64,000 nucleotides of DNA from Microbulbifer variabilis (GTDB lineage Bacteria > Pseudomonadota > Gammaproteobacteria > Pseudomonadales > Cellvibrionaceae): NCBI RefSeq assembly GCF_020524905.1, contig NZ_JAIVKI010000002.1, positions 186,001 to 250,000 on the forward strand, written 5' to 3'. A program made the translations under genes and the position numbers. Shown here piece by piece: positions 52,136 through 60,594 of this stretch. Below the pieces are notes generated by a model. It searched no databases and had not been told where the DNA came from. It saw only the letters and a list, made by a program, of their open reading frames with translations. The number at the start of each line of letters is the position of its first letter. Within the stretch, counting starts at the first letter, position 1.

Positions 52136-53104
52136 TTATAGCGTGAGCTCACTCACCGGACCGCAATCGTGCAGGCGCCGAATCGCTTCCGCCATCAATG
52201 GCGCACAATCGAGCAGGTGAAAATTCTGCGGCAAATGTAACTGGGGCAAAGAATTGGTTACTGCCACGGCTTCAAGGGGCAGTTGCGACAAGTCCGAAAA
52301 AGCATCTCCACTAAATTGGCCGTGGCTGGCCAGCGCCAGGATACGCTGGGCTCCGGCCCGCTGCGCGGCCTCAACCGCTCGACAAAGCGTTGCGCCACTG
52401 GCGATAAGGTCATCCACGATCAATACGACCGCCCCGCGCACCTCTCCCACCAGGGTGCCACCACTGATCTTCTCACCCTGACGGTACTTCTCTACGAAGG
52501 CACTACTTACCGGACGCCCCAGACGCTCACTCAGTGTCTCGCGCAATTTCTCCGCACGTTTTATCCCCCCCTCATCTGGGGATAAAACCACCAGGGGCCG
52601 CGGTTCCGTCTTCAGTCGGCCCAGCGCAAACTCCAATAACAAAGGTTCCGACAGTAAATGCAGGGTGCGGCAACGAAAGGCATTCTCATAGGCAGACAGG
52701 TTGTGGGCATCGAGGGTCACTACCACTTGGGCACCCATGGCCTCCAGAAGATTGGCCAAATAGCGGGTCGGAAGCGGATCGTGTAACTTGGTGCGTCGGT
52801 CTTTGCGCCCATAACAGAGGTAGGGCATTACCGCGGTAATACGCGCAGCGCCGGCATCGCGTAAAGCACCAATAAAGAACAAACAGCGCATCAGTTTTTC
52901 ATCGACACTGCTGTTTTGCTCCCTATACAGGGATTGCACCAGGAAAACATCTGCTCCCTCGACATCATCCAGCGGGCGCACCTTGTGCTCACCATCGGCA
53001 AAGCAGCGCTCTTCATGCCGGGCCAGAGGTTCACCCAGGGCCGCGGCCACGCGACCGGCAAAGTCGGCGCCGGCATCCAGACTGAATAATTTCAATCTAC
53101 TCAT
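52136..53104 (-). CDS. ribose-phosphate pyrophosphokinase-like protein
   Basis: A 322-residue PRPP-synthetase paralogue. VVLSPDEGG and VLIVDDLIASGATLCRAVEAA are the phosphoribosyl-binding segments, and VTLDAHN replaces the usual DLHAxQ. RKDRRTKLHDPLPTRYLANLLE is the ATP-side segment. Its divergence from the housekeeping Prs suggests a specialised supply of PRPP. It overlaps the alpha/beta hydrolase stop by 4 bases and is transcribed after it. Confidence 0.85.
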   Translation of the reverse strand: MSRLKLFSLDAGADFAGRVAAALGEPLARHEERCFADGEHKVRPLDDVEGADVFLVQSLYREQNSSVDEKLMRCLFFIGALRDAGAARITAVMPYLCYGRKDRRTKLHDPLPTRYLANLLEAMGAQVVVTLDAHNLSAYENAFRCRTLHLLSEPLLLEFALGRLKTEPRPLVVLSPDEGGIKRAEKLRETLSERLGRPVSSAFVEKYRQGEKISGGTLVGEVRGAVVLIVDDLIASGATLCRAVEAAQRAGAQRILALASHGQFSGDAFSDLSQLPLEAVAVTNSLPQLHLPQNFHLLDCAPLMAEAIRRLHDCGPVSELTL

Positions 53105-53748
53105 AGCAAGTTCGCGCGAAACCAGCGCACGCTCATACGCACCACCTCATCCATTGCACCAGGTTCCTCAAATAAATGGCCGGCGTGGGGTATCAGATGC
53201 AAACGGGGCTCGTTGACCATATGGTGGAGGGCCTCTTTATTCAACTCCAGTACCTGCTTGTCATCGCCACCCACCAACAGCAGTGTGGGCGCCTTGACCA
53301 AAGGCAGGTCTGACCCGGCCAGGTCCGGTCTGCCACCCCGTGAAACCACCGCGCCTACCAAGGATGGTCGCTCGGCGGCAGCGATTAGCGCTGCCGCAGC
53401 CCCAGTGCTGGCACCGAACAGGCCGATATGTAGAGCCCGAGTAGCTTCCCCCTGCGCCGCCCAATCGATCACTTCTACCAGGCGCCGGGCACTGAGGTCG
53501 ATATCGAAGCGATATTCACTGGTGGCTTCGTCCGCGCGGCTCTCTTCCTCGCTGAGCAGATCGAATAGGAGTGTGGCAAATCCGGCATCGTTCAGGCGTT
53601 TGGCCACGGCAATATTGCGCGGACTAGCGCGGTTACTGCCGCTGCCATGGGCAAAGATCACCAGTGCACGCGACTCTTGAGGCAGCGTGAGAGATGCTTG
53701 CAGGGTTTTATGCTCCGCTGCCAACGCTATAGCTTTGCTCTGCATCAA
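53101..53748 (-). CDS. alpha/beta hydrolase (dienelactone hydrolase type)
   Basis: A 215-residue hydrolase. The nucleophile elbow is GLFGASTGAAAAL, the acid lies in LLVGGDD, and the His in HAGHLFEEPG. An oxyanion-hole segment IFAHGSGSNR comes first. It is operonic with the PRPP-synthetase-like gene, a pairing seen in several bacteria. The substrate is unknown. Confidence 0.85.
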   Translation of the reverse strand: MMQSKAIALAAEHKTLQASLTLPQESRALVIFAHGSGSNRASPRNIAVAKRLNDAGFATLLFDLLSEEESRADEATSEYRFDIDLSARRLVEVIDWAAQGEATRALHIGLFGASTGAAAALIAAAERPSLVGAVVSRGGRPDLAGSDLPLVKAPTLLLVGGDDKQVLELNKEALHHMVNEPRLHLIPHAGHLFEEPGAMDEVVRMSVRWFRANLL

Positions 53749-53935
53749 TGATCCTCAAGAGAGCCGAGGGACAGGGGCGACTGTTAATCCTGGACGCCCA
53801 GACGATCTGACAACGAATGAAATCTCTGTAGTGCTCAGACTAGACCAGATGAGCGCCAAAGGGTCTGCGGGAATTGCTTGTGTCGCTTAAACCATGAAAA
53901 AACATGTGCTGCGAAAGGGGAGTGAGCTGAAGGCA
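53749..53935. other. intergenic stretch upstream of the hydrolase operon
   Basis: About 190 bp between the hydrolase start and the small-RNA terminator. It should contain the promoter of the hydrolase-PRPP-synthetase operon. I see no clear feature. Confidence 0.5.
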
Positions 53936-54017
53936 AAAAAAATGCCCCGGACTTGGGGGAGTTCCGGGGCAAACATCTGACTTCCTTGGGGGATGATGAC
54001 GCATTCCAACGATCTTG
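53936..54017 (-). ncRNA. candidate ErsA/Spot 42 positional homologue, sigma-E controlled small RNA
   Basis: A sigma-E/AlgU promoter on the minus strand reads GGAACTG (54044-54050), 16 bp, TCTAA (54023-54027). Transcription should start near 54017. The RNA reads GATCGTTGG, then CATCCCCCAAGG, and ends with the hairpin TGCCCCGG / CCGGGGCA, loop AACTCCCCCAAGT, plus eight T. It lies just after polA on its strand, as do Spot 42 in E. coli and ErsA in Pseudomonas, and ErsA is also AlgU-dependent. Naming is by position, promoter and C-rich motifs, not by alignment. Ends are estimated. Confidence 0.65.
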
Positions 54018-54022
54018 CCTTT

Positions 54023-54050
54023 TTAGAGGGGCTGTCGCCGGAACAGTTCC
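54023..54050 (-). promoter_or_regulatory. sigma-E/AlgU-type promoter
   Basis: GGAACTG, a 16-base spacer, then TCTAA on the minus strand, close to the sigma-E consensus GGAACTT-N15/16-TCnAA. It precedes the small-RNA candidate that follows polA. The stretch between 54051 and the polA stop at 54208 has no further visible element. Confidence 0.65.
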
Positions 54051-54207
54051 ACGGTTTTCCGCAAAGAATGTAAAAACGCCGACTAAAACACGCTTATTGG
54101 CGCTTATTTCATTAAATAGGCGCCCATTAAGCCTTCTTGTACCGACGTCTCTATCTCAGATCCCCCTGAACATTAATGAGTGCGCCAAAGGCGCTTCACG
54201 AGAAAAC

Positions 54208-56946
54208 TCAATGCGCCTCATCCCAGTTCTTGCCACGCCCCAGGTCGACAATCAAAGGAACATGCAGCTTGGCAGCGCCCTGCATAATCTCCTGTACGCC
54301 GCCGGTCACCGTCTCGACTTCATCCTTGGGCACCTCGAGCACCAGCTCATCGTGTACCTGCATAATCAGTTTCGTCGACAGCTTCTGTTCTTTAAGCCAG
54401 GCATCCACGGCAATCATGGCGCGCTTGATAATATCCGCGGCGGTACCCTGCATAGGCGCATTGATGGCGGTGCGCTCCGCGGCTTGGCGCTGCATGCCGT
54501 TGCGCGAGTTGATCTCAGGCAGATACAGTCGGCGGCCAAATAGGGTTTCTACATAGCCCTTCTCCGCCGCCTGCTTGCGGGTATCTTCCATATAGCGCAA
54601 CACACCAGGATAGCGCTCAAAGTAGCGGTCGATATAGGTCTGGGCGTCAGCACGCGGGATATCCAACTGCTTGGCCAGGCCAAATGCAGACATACCGTAA
54701 ATCAGACCGAAGTTGATGGCCTTAGCGCGGCGGCGCTGCTCATCGCTGACGGCATCCAGCGCGACCTCAAAGACTTCGGCAGCAGTGGCGCGGTGGATGT
54801 CGGCGCCGTGGGCGAAAGCATCCACCAAGCCCTTATCTCCAGACAAGTGCGCCATAATGCGCAGTTCAATTTGTGAGTAATCCGCCGCGATAATCTCACT
54901 GCCCCCATCAACACGCGGGTCTGCGGTAAAGGCGCGGCGGATGCGGCGGCCCTCCTCGGTGCGGATGGGAATGTTTTGCAGGTTGGGATCACTGGAGGAC
55001 AGGCGACCGGTGGCGGCCACCGCCTGGTGATAAGAGGTATGTACCCGCCCGCTGCTGGGGTCGATCATTTTCGGCAGCTTGTCGGTATAGGTATTCTTCA
55101 ATTTGGCCAGGCCGCGGTACTGCATGATCAGTGCCGGTAGCTCGTGGTTGTGGGCCAGTTCCTGCAGTACCGCTTCAGCGGTGGATGGCGCTCCCTTGGG
55201 AGTTTTCTTGATCACCGGAATCTGGAGTTTCTCAAACAGGATGACTCCCAGCTGCTTGGTGGAACCCAGGTTGAATTCCTCGCCGGCTACCTCGTAGGCC
55301 TTTTGCTCCAGCTCGCGCATCTTCTGCTCGAGTTCGGCACTCTGCTCAGAGAGCATTTTTGCATCGATATAGGCGCCGTTGCGCTCCATGCGTGCGAGCA
55401 CCGGCAACAGCGGCATCTCGATTTTATCCAGCACCTCCTGCAAGGTTGGCTCCCCTTGCAGGCGCGCACTCAACTCATTGTGCAGCCGCAGGGTGATATC
55501 CGCATCTTCAGCGGCATAGGGGCCGGCTTTATCCAGCTCAATCTGGTTGAAGGTGAGCTGCTTGGCGCCTTTACCGGCGATATCCTCGAAATGTACCGTG
55601 TGTTCACCCAGATATTTAAGTGCCAGGCTGTCCATATCGTGGCGACTGCCGGTGCTGTCCAGTACATAGGATTCCAGCATGGTGTCCCGCGCGATACCGC
55701 GCAGCGCAATGCCGTAGTTGGCCAGGATATGGCTGTCATATTTGAGGTTTTGCCCAACCTTCTTCTGCTTGTCGTCTTCCAGCAGAGGTTTCAGCTTGGC
55801 GAGAACCTCATCGAAGGGCAGCTGCTCGGGTGCGCCCATATAATCGTGAGCCAGAGGCACATAGGCGGCGCGATGGGGCTCTACCGCGAATGACACCCCC
55901 ACCAGTTTTGCCTGCATATAGTTCAGGCTGGTGGTTTCAGTATCAAAGGCGAAAATTTCCGATGCCTTAAGCTGCTCAAGCCAAGTGTCGAATTCTGCCA
56001 TCTCAGTGACGATGACGTAGTCCCGCTCAACGGCCTCGGCCATCGCCTCTTCAGACTCTTCACTGGTCAGTTCTTCTAACCAGCCGCGGAATTCATTCTG
56101 GGTGAACAGTTCTATCAACGCCTCGGCATTCGGCTCCGCGTTATGCAGGTCCTGCGGGTGATAGGGCATTTCCACATCGGTCTTGATAGTGGCCAGTTTA
56201 TAGGAGAGTTCCGCCGCCTCGCGGTGTTCGGCCATCTTCTTACCGAGGGTCTTGGCACCGCGGAATCCCAGCGGCGCAATGGCATCCAGGTCTGCGTAGA
56301 TATTCTCGAGACTGCCGAGATTTTGCAGCAACGCCAGGGCCGTCTTTTCACCCACTCCGGGGACACCGGGAATATTGTCGGACTTGTCCCCCATCAAAGC
56401 GAGGAAGTCGATAATCAACTCCGGCCCCACGCCGAACTTTTTCTCCACTCCCTCACTGTCCATCTCGGTATTGGACATGGTATTGACCAGGGTGACGCCG
56501 GGACGCACCAGCTGCGCCATATCTTTATCGCCGGTGGAGATAATCACTTCCTGGCCCTGACGCTGGGCTTCCAGGGCCAGGGTGCCGATCACATCGTCCG
56601 CCTCGACCCCATCCACCACCAGACGCGGCAGCCCCATGGCATCAATAATGTCGTGGATCGGCTGAATTTGCTCGCGCAGGTCATCGGGCATCGGCGGGCG
56701 ATGGGACTTGTATTCGGCAAACATTTCATCGCGGAAGGTTTTGCCCTTGGCATCAAACACCACCACCACCGGGCTGTGCGGATGCTCCTTCAAATGGCGG
56801 CGCAGCATGCTGATGACACCGCGCACCGCGCCAGTGGGTTTGCCCTGGCTGGTGGTCAGCGGTGGCAGAGCATGAAAAGCGCGGTACAGGTAGGAGGAGC
56901 CATCCACCAAAATCAGCGGGGCGGCAGGGGGGCTTTGTTTAGTCAT
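54208..56946 (-). CDS. polA: DNA polymerase I
   Basis: A 912-residue polymerase with all three domains. The 5'-3' exonuclease (about 1-290) starts at [20 protein letters not shown]. The 3'-5' exonuclease (about 330-520) keeps [14 protein letters not shown]. The polymerase domain has [16 protein letters not shown] (motif A), [16 protein letters not shown] (motif B) and [11 protein letters not shown] (motif C). The ATG at 56946 gives the family start; the frame stays open upstream for 35 codons without likeness. Confidence 0.96.
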   Translation of the reverse strand: MTKQSPPAAPLILVDGSSYLYRAFHALPPLTTSQGKPTGAVRGVISMLRRHLKEHPHSPVVVVFDAKGKTFRDEMFAEYKSHRPPMPDDLREQIQPIHDIIDAMGLPRLVVDGVEADDVIGTLALEAQRQGQEVIISTGDKDMAQLVRPGVTLVNTMSNTEMDSEGVEKKFGVGPELIIDFLALMGDKSDNIPGVPGVGEKTALALLQNLGSLENIYADLDAIAPLGFRGAKTLGKKMAEHREAAELSYKLATIKTDVEMPYHPQDLHNAEPNAEALIELFTQNEFRGWLEELTSEESEEAMAEAVERDYVIVTEMAEFDTWLEQLKASEIFAFDTETTSLNYMQAKLVGVSFAVEPHRAAYVPLAHDYMGAPEQLPFDEVLAKLKPLLEDDKQKKVGQNLKYDSHILANYGIALRGIARDTMLESYVLDSTGSRHDMDSLALKYLGEHTVHFEDIAGKGAKQLTFNQIELDKAGPYAAEDADITLRLHNELSARLQGEPTLQEVLDKIEMPLLPVLARMERNGAYIDAKMLSEQSAELEQKMRELEQKAYEVAGEEFNLGSTKQLGVILFEKLQIPVIKKTPKGAPSTAEAVLQELAHNHELPALIMQYRGLAKLKNTYTDKLPKMIDPSSGRVHTSYHQAVAATGRLSSSDPNLQNIPIRTEEGRRIRRAFTADPRVDGGSEIIAADYSQIELRIMAHLSGDKGLVDAFAHGADIHRATAAEVFEVALDAVSDEQRRRAKAINFGLIYGMSAFGLAKQLDIPRADAQTYIDRYFERYPGVLRYMEDTRKQAAEKGYVETLFGRRLYLPEINSRNGMQRQAAERTAINAPMQGTAADIIKRAMIAVDAWLKEQKLSTKLIMQVHDELVLEVPKDEVETVTGGVQEIMQGAAKLHVPLIVDLGRGKNWDEAH

Positions 56947-57286
56947 AAATCTCGGGATTCTGTTGTTGGTCCTGTCGGGCGCTCGCGGCGCTGGAATGGC
57001 CGATAGGATACCCCCCTTTACACAGTTTTTCCGCTCGCTGCCGCAAGACAAACATTTGCCACCGCCACAGATCCCTGCGGCGAAGCCAACTCACCTCAAC
57101 GCTGAGTCGACAACAATCGACGCAGTAACCTCACTAAATGCTCAGACTTGTCTAGTCTTGCCGGTAGCGACTTTCACTAATCGCCAACTCCCCGGAAACA
57201 AATGCCATTCGCCGCCCACAGGTGGCACAGGGTCTTTTGTTTCCGCAAAAAGTTACCCACGAGTGTGTTAAGGAAGGATTCTTATT
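56947..57286. other. divergent intergenic region of polA and a small gene
   Basis: About 340 bp with the promoters of polA and of the small secreted-protein gene at 57287. I see no strong palindrome or RNA structure in it. Confidence 0.5.
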
Positions 57287-57583
57287 ATGAGAGGAGTGAT
57301 GTACGCCGCCCTGCTATTTGCCGCCCCCGTTTTGGCAACGCCGGTAGCCGCGGTCTCCGCCTGTCAGACGGAAAAGACTCAGGAAACTGTCCCCACTACG
57401 GCAGGGCATGCGCAGGTACCAAGTCACGAGCTGATGTTGGAGGAGGCTACCAGGGAGCAGAGCGAAGTCTTGTTTCAACGCCAGATGCGCCACCTGGAAA
57501 AAATGCGGCGCAAGGCCGAGCGTGATTCGGTGCGAGCGGAAAAACTTCAGCAGTTAAAGGATAAATCCGGTACTGCCGGTTAA
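57287..57583 (+). CDS. small secreted protein, unknown
   Basis: A 98-residue protein with a likely signal peptide (YAALLFAAPVLATPVAAVSA) and a short charged helix (EEATREQSEVLFQRQMRHLEK, then basic). It ends at a good terminator. I do not recognise the family. The start codon is ATG at 57287, with the alternative Met at the fifth codon. Confidence 0.55.
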   Translation: MRGVMYAALLFAAPVLATPVAAVSACQTEKTQETVPTTAGHAQVPSHELMLEEATREQSEVLFQRQMRHLEKMRRKAERDSVRAEKLQQLKDKSGTAG

Positions 57584-57602
57584 CCGCCTTACCTAAGACT
57601 CT

Positions 57603-57632
57603 GGCCCGATCTCCTTGCCATCGGGCCTTCTT
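57603..57632 (+). terminator. rho-independent terminator
   Basis: GGCCCGAT / ATCGGGCC stem followed by TTCTTTC, 20 bp after the small secreted protein's stop. Confidence 0.8.
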
Positions 57633-57689
57633 TCAATTCCTTTTCAAGTTCGGGTTCAGGTCGAATCACACTCCCGGGGAATTTTAAAT

Positions 57690-58625
57690 TCACTGCTCAC
57701 TTTGATCAGCTTGATCAGCTTGATCAGCTTGATCAGCTTGATCAGCGCCTTGATCAGATATCTCACTGAGACAACTGCGCGCTTGTGCCAATAAGGACTC
57801 AATCAAATCGCGATAACGGGCATCCGGCTCCAGTTGCTCACCCAGAGGGTCCAACGCGGTGTATTCCAGTCCCAGATGCTCCGCCAGCTGCCGGTCGCGG
57901 GTATTTTCAGGGACTTCTCCAAACAGGCAACCCCGCCCCATCCCGCTGAGGTCCAACATGGCGCGAGCGCCGTGACCGCCACCGCTACTGTTCCCTAAAG
58001 CGCGGGTTTCCACCCCTGCGGAGCCAAAGAAATGCCCGTAGGCATCATGGGTCACCACTATGGGGACATCGCGGTATGCCCACAGGGCCCGGTCCAATAC
58101 TTTCTGCAAACTGGCCATAGATTGAGAAAAATTTCGCGCACGGCTGCGGTACAGCTCGGCCTGTTGCGGCTGCAACTGTGCCAGACGTTCGGCGATCAGA
58201 GCGCCCGCCAATGCCGCGTTGCGCGGGCGCAACCACAAATGGGGATCAGCTGCGTTGGCCCCCTGGTACTCATACTCGGTTGCGCCCAATAACTGCAGCT
58301 GCCTCTCTTCGGATAAAGAATTCACCTGCCCGGCCAACAGCCCCTCCATCTGCGGCCCCAACCAGACCATCAGCAGGGCGCGTTCCAGACGTGCCCGATC
58401 AGAAACACTAGGAGCGTAATGATGAGGGTCCGCCCCCTGGATAAGCACGTGCACCGGCAGATTATCACCGGCAATTTCCCGAGCAATCAGCGCCAGCGGG
58501 CGCACGCTCACCACCAGCTCCGTACGCTCGTCAGGCTGCGACTTACCACAGGCCAACAGGCTAAGGCAGAGCAACAGCAGGGCAGTAAAGGAGAAAACAC
58601 GCGAAGAGGGGGACATGGGAGACAT
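57690..58625 (-). CDS. znuA: zinc-binding lipoprotein/periplasmic protein ZnuA
   Basis: A 311-residue metal-binding protein of the zinc ABC importer. The signal ends at LLAC, so it may be lipid-anchored. The metal ligands are probably the His in ADPHHYAPS, the His in [11 protein letters not shown], the His in [12 protein letters not shown] and a C-terminal acidic residue. The usual His-rich loop is missing. The C-terminus is a tandem ADQ repeat. It is divergent from znuC-znuB and next to polA, as in Pseudomonas. An alternative Met lies 3 codons in. Confidence 0.88.
   Translation of the reverse strand: MSPMSPSSRVFSFTALLLLCLSLLACGKSQPDERTELVVSVRPLALIAREIAGDNLPVHVLIQGADPHHYAPSVSDRARLERALLMVWLGPQMEGLLAGQVNSLSEERQLQLLGATEYEYQGANAADPHLWLRPRNAALAGALIAERLAQLQPQQAELYRSRARNFSQSMASLQKVLDRALWAYRDVPIVVTHDAYGHFFGSAGVETRALGNSSGGGHGARAMLDLSGMGRGCLFGEVPENTRDRQLAEHLGLEYTALDPLGEQLEPDARYRDLIESLLAQARSCLSEISDQGADQADQADQADQADQSEQ
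57702..57746 (-). repeat. tandem 9-bp repeat at the end of znuA
   Basis: Five perfect copies of TTGATCAGC (plus-strand reading), then a gap and a sixth, degenerate copy at 57750-57758. It encodes Ala-Asp-Gln units at the ZnuA C-terminus. Being in frame in 9-bp steps, it can change copy number without breaking the gene. Confidence 0.9.
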
Positions 58626-58640
58626 TTGGCGACGTAAAAC

Positions 58641-58655
58641 TGCGATATAATCACA
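58641..58655. promoter_or_regulatory. possible Zur site between znuA and znuC
   Basis: TGCGATATAATCACA is a loose palindrome 16 bp upstream of the znuA start and in the divergent znu region, where Zur sites lie in other gammaproteobacteria. The match to the Zur consensus is partial. Confidence 0.35.
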
Positions 58656-58759
58656 ACCGGCTTCAGGCCGCCAGCCCGACCGGCTGTAAGCGCACTCGTC
58701 GAGCCCCGCAAGGAAGCCACAAAGATACGGTTTTTAACGCCCGCCCTGGAGATTTTGCC

Positions 58760-59551
58760 CTGAGCCCTTCCCCGCCGCTAATTACCGCCGACTGCGTCGC
58801 GCTACAACTCGCCGGTCGGCAACTACTTCGGGATATCTCCGTGGAGTTGACCCAGGGGGAGATCGTCACCCTGATCGGCCCCAATGGCGCCGGTAAGACC
58901 ACGCTATTGCGACTGTTATTGGGTTTGAGCAAACCTACAAGCGGCACTGTCTGGCGCCAGCCCGGTTTACGAATAGGCTATATGCCGCAACGTTTGCATA
59001 TCGACAATTCCATGCCGATGTCTGTGCAGCGCTTTCTGCAACTTGGGCAATCAGATATGAAAGCTGTCCAGGCCCAGGCCGCACTGGATAGAGTGGGCGC
59101 CGGGCAGCTGTTAAAAGCCAGCTTGGCAAACCTCTCCGGCGGGGAAATGCAGAGAGTCCTACTCGCCCGAGCCGCCTCCCGCAAACCGCAACTACTGGTG
59201 CTGGATGAGCCCACTCAAGGCGTCGATGTGGGCGGGCAAAGCGAGCTTTACCAGTTGATTGCCACCCTGCGCGATGAACTGGGCTGCGGGGTATTGCTGG
59301 TTTCCCACGATTTACACCTAGTGATGGCTGCCACCGATAGGGTTCTGTGTCTCAACCAACATATCTGCTGTCACGGCCACCCGGAACAGGTGAGCAGAGA
59401 TCCCGCCTACCTGGCGCTCTTTGGCGACAAAGTGGCACCCTATACCCATCAGCATAACCACCAGCACAAACTGAGTGGCGACATCGCCGGCGAGTGCAAC
59501 CACAAGCACTCTGATACAGAGTCGGGCGACAAAAATAGAGAGCAACAATAA
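58760..59551 (+). CDS. znuC: zinc importer ATPase ZnuC
   Basis: An ABC ATPase of about 263 residues. Walker A is [11 protein letters not shown], signature [15 protein letters not shown], Walker [13 protein letters not shown], then the switch His in [12 protein letters not shown] His-rich tail ([12 protein letters not shown] and [10 protein letters not shown]) may bind zinc. The start is odd: the first ATG/GTG/TTG in frame is GTG at 58841, which cuts off the first strands. A CTG at 58760, 8 bases after GGAG, gives the full N-terminus ([14 protein letters not shown]). No other start is available upstream. Confidence 0.85.
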   Translation: MSPSPPLITADCVALQLAGRQLLRDISVELTQGEIVTLIGPNGAGKTTLLRLLLGLSKPTSGTVWRQPGLRIGYMPQRLHIDNSMPMSVQRFLQLGQSDMKAVQAQAALDRVGAGQLLKASLANLSGGEMQRVLLARAASRKPQLLVLDEPTQGVDVGGQSELYQLIATLRDELGCGVLLVSHDLHLVMAATDRVLCLNQHICCHGHPEQVSRDPAYLALFGDKVAPYTHQHNHQHKLSGDIAGECNHKHSDTESGDKNREQQ

Positions 59552-60361
59552 GTGGTCGAGTTCGGCGAATTACTGCACAGCCAATTTCTCTGGTATGCCT
59601 TGGGCGCAGGTCTGCTGGTCGCTCTGGTTAGCGGTCCACTGGGCTGTTTTGCCGTCTGGCGGCGCATGGCCTACTTCGGTGACACACTGGCACACTCAGC
59701 CCTGCTCGGCGTCACCCTAGGCTTTGTACTGCATATCATGCCCACCCTCGCCGTTGGGGCAACTTGCTGCTTGCTGGCGATTCTATTGGTGTACCTGCAA
59801 CGCAGGCAGAAATTAGCCGTGGATACCCTATTGGGGATTCTCTCTCACTCGATGCTAGCTCTCGGTATCGTGACGGTCAGCCTGTTCGAAATTAAGGTGG
59901 ACTTACTCTCCTTGTTACTCGGCGACCTGCTCGCCGTCGGCAGCCGTGATCTGGTGCTGATGTCTATTACTGCAGTGGGCATCCTCGCCCTGCTTTATTG
60001 GCTCTGGGAAAAACTATTGGCGTTCACACTGCACGAGGAGCTGGCCTCGGTAGAGGGTGTGCCAGTAGAGAGAATTCGTATGGCACTCATGCTGATGTTG
60101 GCCCTGCTAATTGCCATCGCCATGAAAGTGGTTGGTGTGTTGCTAATCACCGCCCTGCTAATTATTCCCGCCGCCGCCGCGCGCAGGCTTTCGCAAACCC
60201 CGGAACAAATGGCGCTATTGGCATCCCTGATCGGCTGCCTCGCCGTAGTGCTCGGCTTGCTCGCCTCTATCATATGGGATACCCCTGCCGGACCCTCTAT
60301 AGTCCTGGCAGCCTCAGTATTTTTTCTTTGTAGCCAGCTACGGCCGCTTCAAAACTACTAG
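59552..60361 (+). CDS. znuB: zinc importer permease ZnuB
   Basis: A 269-residue inner-membrane protein of the ABC-3 family with about eight helices. It has the FAVWRRMAYFGDTLAHSALLGVTLG segment near the start and AMKVVGVLLITALLIIPAAAARRLS, the coupling region. The GTG at 59552 directly follows the znuC stop codon. It completes the ZnuABC importer. Confidence 0.92.
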   Translation: MVEFGELLHSQFLWYALGAGLLVALVSGPLGCFAVWRRMAYFGDTLAHSALLGVTLGFVLHIMPTLAVGATCCLLAILLVYLQRRQKLAVDTLLGILSHSMLALGIVTVSLFEIKVDLLSLLLGDLLAVGSRDLVLMSITAVGILALLYWLWEKLLAFTLHEELASVEGVPVERIRMALMLMLALLIAIAMKVVGVLLITALLIIPAAAARRLSQTPEQMALLASLIGCLAVVLGLLASIIWDTPAGPSIVLAASVFFLCSQLRPLQNY

Positions 60362-60594
60362 CGCACCTTCAAGAAGTTTTTTAAGTCATGCCCTCAGCTT
60401 CCCGGGCACGGTCATTAGTAGTTTTGGCGTATGTTTCATTAAAAAAAAGCGACCCACTTCACCCATTTATCCATGGGACCAGTGGCCAGCTCTGAGCTAA
60501 TTGTTTCAGTTTTCCGCCATTGCTAGTGTTGCTCAACGACCAGCCAATTTGGGCCAGTCACGGACTATGACAATAAAAAAGTTGAGCAAGAAAC

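Noticed and set aside
56143..57006. 287-codon plus-strand frame antisense to polA
   Set aside because: No recognisable domain; the polA sense frame is complete and conserved.
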